A stretch of 64,000 nt of DNA, taken from assembly GCF_964355755.1 (NCBI RefSeq), contig NC_092678.1, positions 8,900,922 through 8,964,921 of the forward strand. Direction: 5' to 3'. The translations under genes were made by a program, and so were the position numbers. How positions within the stretch are numbered: position 1 is the first letter of the stretch; every line of letters starts with the position of its first letter. The notes under the pieces were generated by a model that had not been told where the DNA came from, ran no database searches, and saw nothing but the letters and a program-made list of their open reading frames with translations. Below are positions 1-11,829 of this stretch, one piece after another. The DNA is from Antedon mediterranea (Eukaryota > Echinodermata > Crinoidea > Comatulida > Antedonidae).

Positions 1-1020
1 AACACTTTTTTTATTTGGACACTGACACTCATTGTAATGTTGGGGTTATTAATGAATATGCCGTGCTTGTATTTTTTCTTCTGTCTGAATTCATGTTCTG
101 TCTTTGACTGAAGAAGGTGTCATGTGTAATGAACATGCTGTCTTGCCATAAATAAAATGAATTACATAATTCTTATTTTTCGTGAATAATAGAGATTATC
201 CACCACCTACAGTATACCTAGTCAAAGTCAATTTTGAAGGTTTATATCAACGTCACTATTAACAAGGTCATATACATGGCTGCAGTCGCGTGCTGAAGTT
301 AGTGTTTACCGACCAACCGACCGACATAGTAAGCTGTAGAGTCGCGTTGCCCGCAACTAATCCCCATAAATAAATCGAATTGCATAATTCTTATATTTCG
401 TGAATAATAGTGATTATCCACCACCTACTATATACCTAGTCAAAGTCAATTTTGAAGGTTTATATCAACGTCACTATCAACAAGGTCATATACATGGCCA
501 CAGTCACGTGCTCAAGTGTTTACCGACCTCAAATCGGATTAGCTTTTTGCAGCATATGTGCTCACTCAGTTTTGTTTTTATTTATTTCCAAAATATAGTA
601 TAATTTACTGGCTGAAATTCAAATAACAGCGAACAATTATGGCTATGCAGAGCCCATGTGTTGCGATTTTAATAATAAAACTCTCTTCAAAATACACAAA
701 GTAAAACTGAGTATTATATATTATTAGAATTGACAGTAGGAAGGTCCCCTGAATAGGATGTCCTTGTCCAAATATCAATTTGACGTAATATAGTTCGCAT
801 ATTTGACATACAGTACATGTGTCATTTATGAAAAATGTTCTGTATCAAAATGTAATTTTCAGGTCCGAGAAATAAAAAAATATTATCAGGTAATACGTCA
901 TCTGATTTCATTTTATTTGTCTTGTTAAAAGGGTAGAACGCATTTTTTTTATATTAAATTTGTATTTTTTCAAAAATTATAATTCATAATTTTGGACATT
1001 GACATTTTGGTAGCTAAAAG
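1..1020. other. Intergenic sequence at left edge
   Basis: No gene is seen here. An ATAAATAAAA stretch near 149-158 could be a polyadenylation signal of a gene or element outside the window. Apart from the duplication listed at 160-525 the rest is AT-rich sequence without recognisable coding content; the 67-codon open frame at 400-603 lies inside a repeat and is not credible. Confidence 0.5.
160..525. repeat. Direct duplication of about 215 bp, with dispersed-repeat core
   Basis: The stretch from about 160 to 300 recurs at about 378 to 518 with few changes: both read ttcgtgaataatag, then gattatccaccacctac, then ctagtcaaagtcaatttt. The right part of each copy (caaggtcatatacatggc followed by cgcgtgctgaag or similar) belongs to a dispersed family also seen at about 7575-8275 and 28725-28825, characterised by runs of cggtcggt next to gcgactctac. 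Confidence 0.75.
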
Positions 1021-1021
1021 A

Positions 1022-1530
1022 ATTATTGTTATTTATTTGGCAAAAGTTCATAAAAGTACATTTCACAATTCATCTTGCCAGGAGCAAGTAGGCCTAATAG
1101 GCATGAGCCCAAACAGAAAACTGCTCTTACTCCATCATTACTTATAAAATACAAAAGTAAGTAAGCACAAATTAAGTAAAAACAAAACAAAGTTATAATG
1201 ATACACCAATTAAAAATAAGGTGCATTGAATAAACAATTACAACTTAATATTTTGAGATCAAATGTTTGGAGTTGGGCTTTAACGTCTGAAATTGTGGCA
1301 CATTGTTTAATTTCATTGGGAAGTTGCTCCCATAATCTAGGGAAAATAACAAACGATGAATTTAAAAATGTATTGGTCTTAGCCTTCCAATGTATTAACC
1401 GCCCTTCACACCTCTTACTTGATTTCACAAACTCATTAAAGGATGAGGGACAGAGGCCATGTATTATTTTAAAACCAAATGTGAGTCTAAACACTTTAAA
1501 TATATCTTCAAAAGTTAAAATATTCTGACG
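1022..1530 (-). mobile_element. LINE fragment, C-terminal end of reverse-transcriptase protein
   Basis: The minus strand from 1494 to 1210 reads a protein of the kind found at the end of CR1/L2-like LINE ORF2, including FGFKIIHGLCPSSF and, further on, SFVIFPRLWEQLPNEI. In these elements this region follows the reverse-transcriptase domain. A second open stretch down to about 1029 continues in another frame, so the copy is frameshifted. Nothing of the catalytic core or endonuclease remains, so it is a dead 5'-truncated copy. The clade is inferred from motif style only. Confidence 0.7.
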
Positions 1531-1845
1531 TTCTTAATAATAATAAATAATTATAAGATTATCCTAAAACATAATTATACTTCTTCCAATTACTAAACAG
1601 CGGAGGTGAAAGCTGGTTTTATTGATTATTCGTTTACACAAATATTTAATGCAAACTAGTAATAGATGTATTGTGGTCAGGTAGAAAATTACTGTCAAAT
1701 TGTCACGTATGCTTTGCTTACCGTCACGGGGGCTTAGTAACTTAGGTTGAGATAGCTTCCTGGAATCGGAAGCTGTTCTGACGTTTTTAAGAAACGGATA
1801 TTTAAATACAAGTTTTGAGAAGAATACAAAACAAACATCTCTTAA

Positions 1846-2244
1846 ACTTGAATCAGTAGACCTACTAAGAAATCAACAATCATCGACTTGAATCAGTAGA
1901 CCTACTAAGAAATCAACAATCATCGACTTGAATCAGTAGACCTACTAAGAAATCAACAATCATCGACTTGAATCAGTAGACCTACTAAGAAATCAACAAT
2001 CATCGACTTGAATCAGTAGACCAACTAAGAAATCAACAAACATCGACTTGAATCAGTAGACCTACTAAGAAATCAACAATCATCGACTTGAATCAGTAGA
2101 CCTACTAAGAAATCAACAATCATCGACTTGAATCAGTAGACCTACTAAGAAATCAACAATCATCGACTTGAATCAGTAAACCTACTAAGAAATCAACAAT
2201 CATCGACTTGAATCAGTAAACCTACTAAGAAATCAACAATCATC
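1846..2244. repeat. 40-bp minisatellite, about 10 copies
   Basis: A 40-bp unit (start of unit: acttgaatcagtagacctac) repeats head to tail about ten times with only a few substitutions (gta to gaa type changes in the last units and one cctac to ccaac change). The unit length is not a multiple of three and no frame stays open through it. It ends only 18 bases before the proposed start codon of the first secreted-protein gene, so it lies in its promoter or 5' untranslated region. Confidence 0.95.
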
Positions 2245-2262
2245 AGGTAGCACGCAGTACTA

Positions 2263-5200
2263 ATGAAGAAGACATCTACGAAAATGAGATCTTTGAGTAT
2301 TATATTATCTTTATCTATTCAGGTGCACATCGCTATTGGACAAGGTGGGTGATTGGACATCAATTATTATTAATACTTTCAGACAACTTATTGTACTGTA
2401 TGTCATTCAATAGGCCTACTACTAAATTTTAACAGTAAAATACAAAAATGTTGTTTCTTTCTAAACCATCCGTAAACATATATTTGGGAAAAATTAAACG
2501 ACGGTTCGTTTTTATTGTTATGTTATGCATAGGTTCTTTGATCTGATACAAAAGTGTAGCCTTACACACATTTAACTGTGGATATTTGCTTTCCAAAACC
2601 ATCCGTAAAAGTATGATGGAGCTTTTATTTTATGTGATGTATTGCTACGGTTGTCTAATTTGTAAATCGTACTATTATTCACCATATGGAAATAAGCTAC
2701 CAAGCTTCTATAAATGTATTTCTCTGTGTAATCTATATATAAATTTTAGATAATTAGTTATTGATGATTTAAATGAATTTAGGTTCAACGGTTTTCCGAT
2801 CGTGGTATACACTGTCTATAATGGATGTCGATGCTGAAAAATACAAGGATGCTTCGCATTTACCTATCTCCTTCTACGATAATTGTTTTATTAGCTGGAA
2901 ACCGGTTAAACAGCTCGAGATCAGCTGCATCAAAATGTTGAAGACAAGCCGATTTTCTTTAAAAACTACTATTTTGATAGATTTAATAATACGTTTATAA
3001 AAAAGGATTGCTTGGCGATGAATGGATCTATCGGTTCCCCAGTATAAGTATTTGGTATAACGCACGTAGGTACATTTATGAGCCCTTGGGGGATAAACTT
3101 AAAACCTTTGACAATAAATACACATAAACCCTTTTTTTTTTGGCTATTTTAAGCGCAAATTTCTTGTGTGGGGGTACAAATAAACTTTATTACTAGCAGC
3201 TGTATTAAATCGCAAATATTTTACTGTGTTTAGTGCAGTATATTATTTATACAACACAAAAGCGAATATTTCGTTACGGATAAAGGATATATTAAAACTT
3301 TTCCTATTTTCCAAATAAATTCAAATTAAATCAAAATGTTATTTCTACAGATTTCAATGCGTGTGGTAACCCTAATCCTTGTCAAAATGGAGCAGAATGT
3401 ATAGGTATTGTCACAGGCGATTACACATGCCAATGTCTCTATGGATGGGCCGGGAAGGACTGTGAAGTGGCCACAAGTAAGTATTTACATTTATTTCTAG
3501 AAATCTCTCATGCTATTATATATATTTGAATAAGTAATTTTAAGAATTGTTTGTGACGTCACTTTATCGGACTAGGATGAAAGAATGTCTAAATTCCTTA
3601 ACATGTGAATTTATGGTCATTGTTTATCTTGCGCAGTAAAAATTGGCCTCAAAATATCTCGAATTTCTTTCAAAACGCACTATAGACTTCTATCTAATTT
3701 GATAAATAATAAAATACTGATATTATAACATTAAACACATCGGCGGTAATATAAACTTCTATGTCGGGTGCATCAAAACTAATTAAAAGCTTTATTTAAT
3801 TATGTATTTATAATTAAAAATTAGAAGAAGCATGGAGTTTGCACTCTTTCTTCATGTTCGAAAACGGAACTGTCGCGAGAGGGCGTGCGAACTAGGAAAT
3901 CTATAAACGAAAAAAAAATAATTTTCTAATACATTTCCTACTATGGGACTTTGCTTAACTCACTACAGTATCTTGATAGAAACCATGGCAAATAGTTATT
4001 TTTTAGAAGATAATGAAACATGTATTAACGAAAGTTGAATCCAAGTTACTTAGGCCAACATAAGAATTTTGAACGAGTGCTGGATATTCCAATCATCATA
4101 TTCTCATGATTGGCCAGGTTCTCAAAAAGCGCGATTACGGAAATAACTGAACATGACATTCGGGGAAATATTCTATACTATAACTGTACCGACCCTACGA
4201 TTTTAAGTCAGCAGCACATATTAGGTCTACAATAAAAAATAATTTTAAATATTATTTTTTTTTTTGTCTTGTGTGAGTTCATCTCACGTTTATTTAAATT
4301 CTCATTGGTGAATATATTATATACATATAAGTACATTTGTGACAATTAAAAGTAAGTGTTTAAAGTAGTTAAAATACAGCTATATTTACATAATAAGATA
4401 CTTGAATTCAGTATTAACCATATTTGTTTTCATTAAAATTTTAGATACGATGTTAATTAAAATGTAAAAATGAAAAATGGTGGTAAAATACATTATCAAA
4501 ATTTTCTTGTTAAACTATCTTATTTGTGATCTTATTTGTGTTCGAGTAGAGAGGCTATAAACTCAGGGGAGGAAAATGTAGTATCCTCCCTTTTCACCAA
4601 GATAAAAAGGATGAAATGAAAAAAGAGGAATGCAAAAGTTTGAAAGTTAGATATTTAGAATGATAGCATGCAATGATATATTTAATGAAAACCTTAAGGT
4701 TAGAGTCCATACACTGTGCAAGTCCAAGATGCGATTTTGGCTCTGTGCGTATGTGAGACGCTTCATACCCGATGTCACCTTGGTACAACTACTACTTACA
4801 ATTTGTATTTACGATATAAAATATTGAAAATATAAAAAAAATATATATATTGGACAAATACAAATACATGCAGATAACATTGACATGTATACAATATGAA
4901 TATTGCAAATATAGAAAAATATATATATATTAAAAAATAAATACCAATAATTACAGATTTCATATAAGTTATTAAAATTGTCTAAAAACATAATCAAGAG
5001 TTACATTTAAAATCACTTGAAATAAAAAAGGGCTACACATTTATATTAAACTTATACAGCATATGTCACACTAATATAAAATACAATTGTAGATAGAGAT
5101 CTCCAGCACATATATATTTTAATTATTCAATAGGTCAAATATCCTGTCTTTACTATTTTTCCATTTCTGATCAGCAGTATAAAAGTTATGCGAATACTCA

Positions 5201-8200
5201 TTATTTATGAGGTTTATAATTTCATTTTTAAATAGCCCCCAAATATTTGCAGATTCTTTTTTTTTCTGTCGTTTCTAGTTCTTTATATATTATGGAGGAT
5301 TTATATATACAAAAAGTAAAAACTGAAATTAATTCGTTTACAAGTTTGTTTGTTGTTCCCAAAATTACATTACCCACTTTGGAATGTCTTGCTGTACTGT
5401 AATCTCATTTGGAAGACACTGAACAACCAGCATATCTTTAAACTTTTTCCAGACTGGTTGAATAGTTTTACATGCCATTAATAAGTGTTTTTCATTTTCT
5501 ATATGATTCTTATACACTTATTACATTTGTCTGTTGTGGATAATTTCCATCTTTTAAACAGAGCGGATTAATTGAATACTTTGCAACAATAAATGCAATA
5601 CCTGATATATGGAAAGAACAAATAAGGTTGGAAAATGCACGCATAGATATACAATTAAGAGAACATAATATATTTCATAATAGGATAAGATCGTCTTACT
5701 ATTATAAGCAGTTTATAAATGATATATGCATTATTCCAAATCCTCAAATGAAATGGGAAGTAGAATTTAGAGATGAAATCATTGACTGGAATGAAATATG
5801 GAATAGAAAAGTATGTAGAATGAAACACATGGAAAGTAGCTCAATTTAATTTTAAGTTGTTACATCGAATCCTTATAATTATGTAATTTTAAATATTAAA
5901 TGAATAAAATCAATTATACTCATGGAGTATAAAATCTGTTTGTATTAGGCCTAAATTAATCAATAAAAGAAATAGTTTTATCTGTAATATCAAATATATA
6001 CAATCAGCCAAAAGCCAAATATCCAAGTTTAACATACTGCTAAACTATTTTCTCAATGACATGGTTTACTGAAGGGGGACAGTTAAGGATAACATTTTAA
6101 TATACACATTTATCTTGGCATAATAATTGATAATTGTTTATGTCTTAAGTTGTTAAGTTAATTTACTTTTGCTTAACCTTTAGATCAAAATTGCGGTTAT
6201 AATTTATTCGCAAGAAGTGGAAATCTAACAAGCCCTAACTATCCGGGTAACTATAGTAACAGTGATGAATGTCATTACTATGTACGTGTCCATGGTGCTA
6301 AGCAACTAACATTCACTGTAGAGATGTTTGACACAGAGGTACGTAAAATCGAATTCAAACATTTTAAATATGCAATGGCTTAAAAGTAATAGTAGGCCTA
6401 ATAGCGCAACAATAAAAATAATAATGAAACTTGTCAATAAATCCTTCTCCTAAACGTTCCTTAACTAACAAATGAAAAGAGCCATACCCTACTACATATT
6501 GTGCTCAGTCAAGGCGAACTCTTGTCTGGACATGGAAATGTGCACATTTTTGATGGCACTAAAGTTTATTAAATTGATGGTGAGATGCTGAATAGGAAAG
6601 TTTGCTTGTCCAAAATTGCCCTCTTACACTAAAAATCTCTATACGACACCAGAAAACTCATAATAGGAACTATAAAACTGATGTTAGTGTTCCAATTTAA
6701 AATTAAAACCAGCCATAGCATTATTTTAGGTGTGAAAATTAATAACGTTAATATGCAGTACTTGCATGGAGATTGCATCCATCCTTACACTAAAAATGTG
6801 TAAAAAAAACACCACTCAATAAAACAGGATCAAAATACTAACTAAACTGAAGGCCATTGTACATTTTGAAACTGTAAAAATTTAAAACCTGAGCTGCAAT
6901 ATGTTAACACAACATAAAGGTCTGTTTGAATTTTTGTACACAGATTTTACTACTATTATTAAACTTAATATTATTCATATTTTCTAATTGTAGTTTTCAA
7001 AAGATGTGTTACAGTACGCCCCTGGTGTTCGATGGAATTTTAGTGCAAATACTGCACTGGACGGAAACTTGACAACAGTTCCAGGGCAGTTTACAGTTGA
7101 AGGAAGCGACGTGTGGTTCGTTTTTGAATCCGATAGAAATATTGTAAGACCAGGATTTTTAATATCTTACGTAGAGAGTAAGTACACACCAGAATAATGT
7201 TATTATACATGAATTAACGTCATTTTTAAACGATAAATTTAACTATATTAGCCTCCATGAATGCACAGCCAATAACAAATCATTTCATATCCTTGCTGCC
7301 TATCATTGGTTGATATCTTATTACGTTTATTACTAAGTTTGTTAATTAAACAGTAAAGGTACTTTTATATGGTTGCATTAACAACCAGCTCACTTTTATT
7401 TTTTCTGTAACGCCGTCTATAAATTGTAAAAATATAAACAGATTGCAGATTTATTTTATTATTTTTTTAATGTGATTGAAAAATTGTTTAACATAAAAAG
7501 TAGTCTTTCAGACAATGATTTTTTTCTTTCTATTCTGTTTTTTTTTATAAGGGAAAGAATTATTTTTGCTCGTCTTTTTAGTGGACGCGACTCTATAGTT
7601 CACTATGTCGGTCGGTCTGTCGGTCTGTCTGTCGGTCCGGTATCACTATGCGTTTTATCGCTTTCTGACCTTATCTTGATATCAGTCAATTTTTCACAGT
7701 ATATTCCTTATGGCTAGGAATCGATGTGGTTATGTTTTCACGGTGCGCAATAAAAAATTACGCGGTCTACTCACGATTTAACGAAATCACGTTTGTAATC
7801 ATATCTTCACAACCATGAATCACAATTAAATAAAATTTGGTACTCATAAATTTCAGGGCATAAATCATCATATGGCAATACAATTACGTGCGTAGCGCAT
7901 GTAACGCATTCGTACGCGCGCTTAAAATTTTCAAAATTTATTTTCGATGAAATAAGGGTACGTTTCAGGCAATTTTAAGCGTTTACAAAATTGCCATGAG
8001 TACAGGTTTTTGCGTGCGCGTCAAATGTTATCTCACACTCTTTTTGCCCGATTTCTGTTTTCTTGACTTACTTTTCAACTCGAAATTACCTTATACGAGC
8101 ACGTCAAAAGTGACAGGCTACTCACGTGTAAATTAAAAAAATATAAATGATTTTAAACATTTCAACATTTTTAAACATGTTCAGTAATTTCGGTCAGTTG

Positions 8201-11200
8201 GTAGGTTGGTCGGTCGGTCGGTAAACACTAATGAGCACGCGACTGCAGCCATCTATATGGCCTTGTTTTTGCTACAGAAGTGAATAACAGTAATCAAACT
8301 GTAAAATGGCCTATTCAAAGTATGATTTTATTAAAACAATATTGTAATTTACTGATTTCTATAGTTACAAAAATAAATATTTTAACAGTCAATATTTTAT
8401 TTTGATTAGCTAATCCAAGTAACTGTGCATCAAGTTTGTGTCAAAATGGTGCAGTTTGCACTGATCTTACAAACGGATACTATTGTGACTGCCCAGCAGG
8501 ATATGAAGGATCGAATTGCGAGATTGGTAAGTTTGTTCTTTTACATTGAAACGCACTTGAATTAATATCAATCAACATTTCAACTCTTCTCATACTACTC
8601 GTTTTCTTCACTCTAGTCTACCTCACTCACACTCTCACTCGCTCAATCTTTTCATCTTAACGTGTCTTCCTCTTCTGTGCTTGACATTAAAACTGCCCTT
8701 AAGATGTAGGCCTAACCTATAATTTATTACACTTTTATTAATTATTATAATAACAATAACAATAATCATAATAACAATAATTACAATAATTTAAAAAATA
8801 AGAGTAATGACTATAATTTTTATATGTTTTAAATGTAAATATGTTTGTATGATGTAGTATGTTTAAGCGGATATTGCCCTTGATGGTATTTGCAGCAATA
8901 AAGAAATTGAATTGAATTGAATTGAATTTTAAAACAATCTACATAGAGCATTACTGTGTATGTTCAAAGTGTATAATTAAATTTAGTGAATTATTGTTCT
9001 TCTTTCAGACACTAATGAATGTGAAGGTGTTGTGTGCACAAATGGTGAAGTGTGTGTAGATCGTGTAAATGGTTACGTATGTCAATGTCCATCAGGATTT
9101 ACCGGTCCAAATTGTGCTGATTGTAAGTTATTTTTAATGTTCGATGAAAAAAAAATAAAATACAAATATTATAAAATACCAGCTAGTGTATTTGATTGGT
9201 TTGATTTTGTGTAATATATAGTGGTATTGGTCATTTTGTCCCATTACGGCAACAGTTTTGTCCAACAGCCGGCTAATTGCCATATTTCAAGATTTTTGTA
9301 TAAATGACAAATACATAATATAATAAATAATATAAATGATGCGACATCGAAAAGAACTTATTTTAATGAAGTAGTTTGTATTTAATTACAGCATGTATGA
9401 ATACAAATTGTCCAATTCGTCTTCGTCCAAAATGTGGCAGCGATGGACAAACTTACCGCAACAGATGTTACCTACTAAACGCTAGATGTATGGACCCAAG
9501 TTTAACTATGGTTTCAAGAGGTGCATGTCCTGGAAGAGGTACTAATGACATTGATTTGTTTATGAATCAACGGTCATTCATTCATTTATTTTTATTCACA
9601 AAATACTCAGTTTTTAATCCTGGATTATTAACATTTACTTTGCTTTTAGTATAATCTCTTTTGTAGATTAACTTTATAATTTCAGGAGTTATCCAGGGAG
9701 AGAATCTATTTTTTATTCTTGAATTTTTTATAGGCCCATGTTTATTACTTAAATTTAGAAAGCAATTTTTAAACGTACCCCATGCATTGTCAACGTTATT
9801 AATATTGTGAATATTTTGTAATTTCTGAGAATGGGAAATATCATGTAAAAATGCACCTTCATCAAAGTTGTTATAATCTCTATAATATATTGTTTTATGT
9901 TTAGCTTCTTTTTCCTTAAATTTTAAACAGCTGTAAACCATAAAATGGTCGCTTAAAGCTATTTTAGCAACACCACTTAAATAGTACTGATCTGGAATTG
10001 TTGTTAGTATCAAATCAATACAACTTGATGAGTATGACGTAACTCTTGTTTAATCATGAATCAACTGGGTCATTACAAACATGTTTTCGATCATATTGAT
10101 AGGATTTTTCGAGAGGTTCTCATTTAAGACATAATCAATATTAAAATCGCCGAGTAGTACAATTTCAGTGTTTTCCATACTAACTTTTTCAAGTAAATCA
10201 ATAATTAAGTTAAAATATTCATAATTTGCCTTTGGAGGGCGGTATAAACAGCATATTAAAATATTTTGAATTTTTGTCCTAATAGCTCCAGCCCTACAGC
10301 CTCCAGATCATTTACATATAAATCAGATCTTTCTTTATAAGATATGGTATTCTTAATATTTAGGGGATACCCATATTAAAGAATACATACCTGTGAAACG
10401 AAAAGAAGAACCCGGACACACATCGCGTCGGTCTTAGATATATTTCATAGACACACACACATAAATTATTTAGCATCATAATACAATAGATTTTAATGAT
10501 GCAATAATATTAGTTAAAATGGCAATACAATGTGCGTATACACATGCATTTCGCAATTGTCACGGTGCATTTATTTATTTTTGTTGTTAAAGGACCTATC
10601 GCAATCATTGGTGGAAACCAGCGCACGTGTATTACAGGTGGGGATAGTGACAGTAGTGATTCAAGCATCGAATTTACTCAATGCCCTGCAGGTATGTAGA
10701 TCACAAATAACTTATTCTATCAGTTATTCTATCTTTCAACTTACACTTAAACCCAGTTACATTTAGTACCAGTTTCCGTTTCCAGTTAATCGAATTATTG
10801 ATATGGTGATGATATAATCACTTCTCTTTTTTTTTCTTTGTTATATGTATTAATTATTCTTGTGAGAGTACTGGAACCTCTGTGCAAAAACCTTTTTAAA
10901 GTAATGTTTTGGTTATGTACTAGAATATCTATGTCACACCATCGCCTGTGATAATGATATTTCAGCACTCCACTTCCAATGTGTAGATTATCTGCTGTAT
11001 GCAATGTTTTGCTGAAACGAAGAAATAAAAAAGTCTTTTATTTACTATTATAGTAGTAAAAGGTGTAAGTATTAAAATAAACAAAAATAAAATAAATATA
11101 TTTCTCAGCAACGACCCACATTTCACCATTTAAAAAATATAGAAGTCGATTCCTCCTAACTAGTAGTAACATTCTGAATAAATAGTTTTTCCTTCTTTTT

Positions 11201-11448
11201 TTGTAGAAATTACTACTGCACTACCAAATCCGATTGTGACGAATACTCCAACTCCAGAACAGTGTATTGATAACTGTCCTTTAATTTATGAACCTGTATG
11301 CGGTAGTGACGGACAGACCTATCCAAACCTTTGCAAATTAGACGTCGTGAGATGCTTAAATGACCCAGCACTAATTGCACTTTATGTCGGAGAATGTGTT
11401 GTTATGACAACTCCTTGCCGTGGAGATTGCTCGGCAAATGCCCCATGA
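2263..11448 (+). CDS. Gene A: secreted EGF-CUB-EGF-EGF-Kazal-linker-Kazal protein
   Basis: Nine coding exons: 2263-2344, 3351-3476, 6184-6338, 6994-7177, 8410-8526, 9009-9122, 9392-9538, 10593-10691, 11207-11448 (421 codons plus stop). All junctions have GT-AG ends and are phase 1 except the phase 0 junction inside CUB. Exon 1 gives a Lys-rich start (MKKTSTKMRS) and hydrophobic stretch, so a signal peptide; an in-frame TAG at 2248 supports this start, and ATG 2284 is an alternative. Exon 2 is a six-Cys EGF; exons 3-4 a CUB domain (LTSPNYPGNYS) that keeps only the first Cys pair; exons 5 and 6 are EGFs, the second opening DTNEC as in calcium-binding EGFs. Exon 7 is an agrin-type Kazal (CGSDGQTY, C4-x6-C5), exon 8 a two-Cys linker with SDSSDSS, exon 9 the second Kazal plus a short Cys-containing tail. 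Likely extracellular protease inhibitor or matrix protein; the exact function is not known. Introns 2, 5 and 7 contain LINE debris. Confidence 0.88.
2745..3300 (+). repeat. Dispersed repeat, copy 1 of 3
   Basis: This stretch in intron 1 of gene A shares long blocks with 55310-56150 (same strand) and 26830-27030 (opposite strand). Shared words include gaatttaggttcaacg, cgatcgtggtatacactgtc, aatggatgtc and ctattttgatagattta; a more distal block (ttttactgtgtttagtg, then atatttcgttac) is shared only with the 55-56 kb copy. No open frame is conserved among the copies, which suggests a non-autonomous element. Confidence 0.75.
4253..5890 (-). mobile_element. LINE copy with inverted 5' part (twin-priming structure)
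   Basis: Lies in intron 2 of gene A. From about 5540 down to 5160 the minus strand encodes the tail of a Tx1/L1-like ORF2: STTDKCNKC, a frameshift, then HIENEKHLLMACKTIQPVW and later LGTTNKLVNELISVFTF. From about 5560 to 5890 the plus strand encodes the segment that normally lies just before it (IPDIWKEQIRLENA, then WEVEFRDEIIDW and KLLHRILIIM). The two pieces are thus in opposite orientation and meet near 5545. A T-run at 4253-4266 could be the poly(A) tail of the minus-strand element; that left end is the least certain part. Frameshifts and stops show it is inactive. Confidence 0.65.
7575..8275. repeat. Dispersed repeat with CGGTCGGT termini
   Basis: Intron 4 of gene A. The left end reads gcgactctatagttcactatg followed by cggtcggtctgtcggtc-type runs near 7585-7640; the right end near 8195-8275 reads tcggtcggtcggtaaacact then gcacgcgactgcagccat. 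The same left and right words sit next to each other, without the roughly 550 bp between them, at 28725-28825, and in reverse orientation at about 240-340. This is the pattern of a longer element and its internally deleted relatives. Confidence 0.6.
8840..8930 (+). mobile_element. 3' end of a CR1/L2-like LINE with GAATT microsatellite tail
   Basis: The text gatattgcccttgatggtat, then cagcaataaagaaattgaat, ends in four to five copies of the 5-mer gaatt. CR1/L2-type LINEs characteristically end in short tandem oligomers instead of poly(A). Only the 3' untranslated end is recognisable; an AAT/AAC-rich simple repeat lies just upstream (about 8735-8800). Compare the matching 5-mer tail at 29227-29248. 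Confidence 0.5.
9560..10400 (-). mobile_element. LINE endonuclease-domain fragment
   Basis: The minus strand encodes the C-terminal half of an apurinic-like endonuclease/exonuclease/phosphatase domain and the linker to reverse transcriptase: CCLYRPPKANYEYF near 10250, VLLGDFNID near 10150, SSSCIDLILTTIP near 10010, LSDHFMVY near 9950 (the SDH catalytic motif) and FSPWITPEIIK near 9680. A stop near 10050 and further breaks upstream interrupt the frame. GDFN and SDH are family signatures of CR1/jockey/L2-type LINE endonucleases. The fragment lies inside intron 7 of gene A on the opposite strand. Confidence 0.85.
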
Positions 11449-11818
11449 ACTCTATAAGTTTATAAACAAAGCAAGTATGTAAATTATAACAATTATTATA
11501 ATGCTATGCTATTAAATTTAACATTGATGTAACATTTTTTTCGTTTAGGCCTAAATCTGTATTTTCTAAATTGTAAATTATATCAAAAGTATAAAAAAGT
11601 AATATGTTTTGCAGACCCTTTAGTATAATAAAATTAGATAAGCGTGTAAACTAAACAAAGTTTTTATACAGTAGAAAACGAACCAAGGGTACCGCGCATC
11701 AAAAACACATATATAACACATCTTTCCTATTATTATTATTATTATTATATTAATACTGCATAAGATCTCAATCATTCATAATTATAATGTTTCTGTATGG
11801 TTTATCTTTAAATGCAAT

Positions 11819-11824
11819 AATAAA
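11819..11824 (+). promoter_or_regulatory. Candidate polyadenylation signal of gene A
   Basis: AATAAA about 370 bases past the stop codon of gene A, followed by a T-rich stretch. It is the first clear canonical hexamer with a U-rich context after the stop; the site is inferred without transcript data. Confidence 0.4.
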
Positions 11825-11829
11825 GTTCA

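Noticed and set aside
5628-5849. Independent small gene at 5628-5849
   Set aside because: The sequence is the post-reverse-transcriptase part of a LINE protein and belongs to the twin-primed insertion.
9582-10013. 143-codon minus-strand host gene inside gene A
   Set aside because: It contains the SDH motif and PWITPEI of LINE endonuclease proteins and is continued upstream by GDFN in a broken frame.
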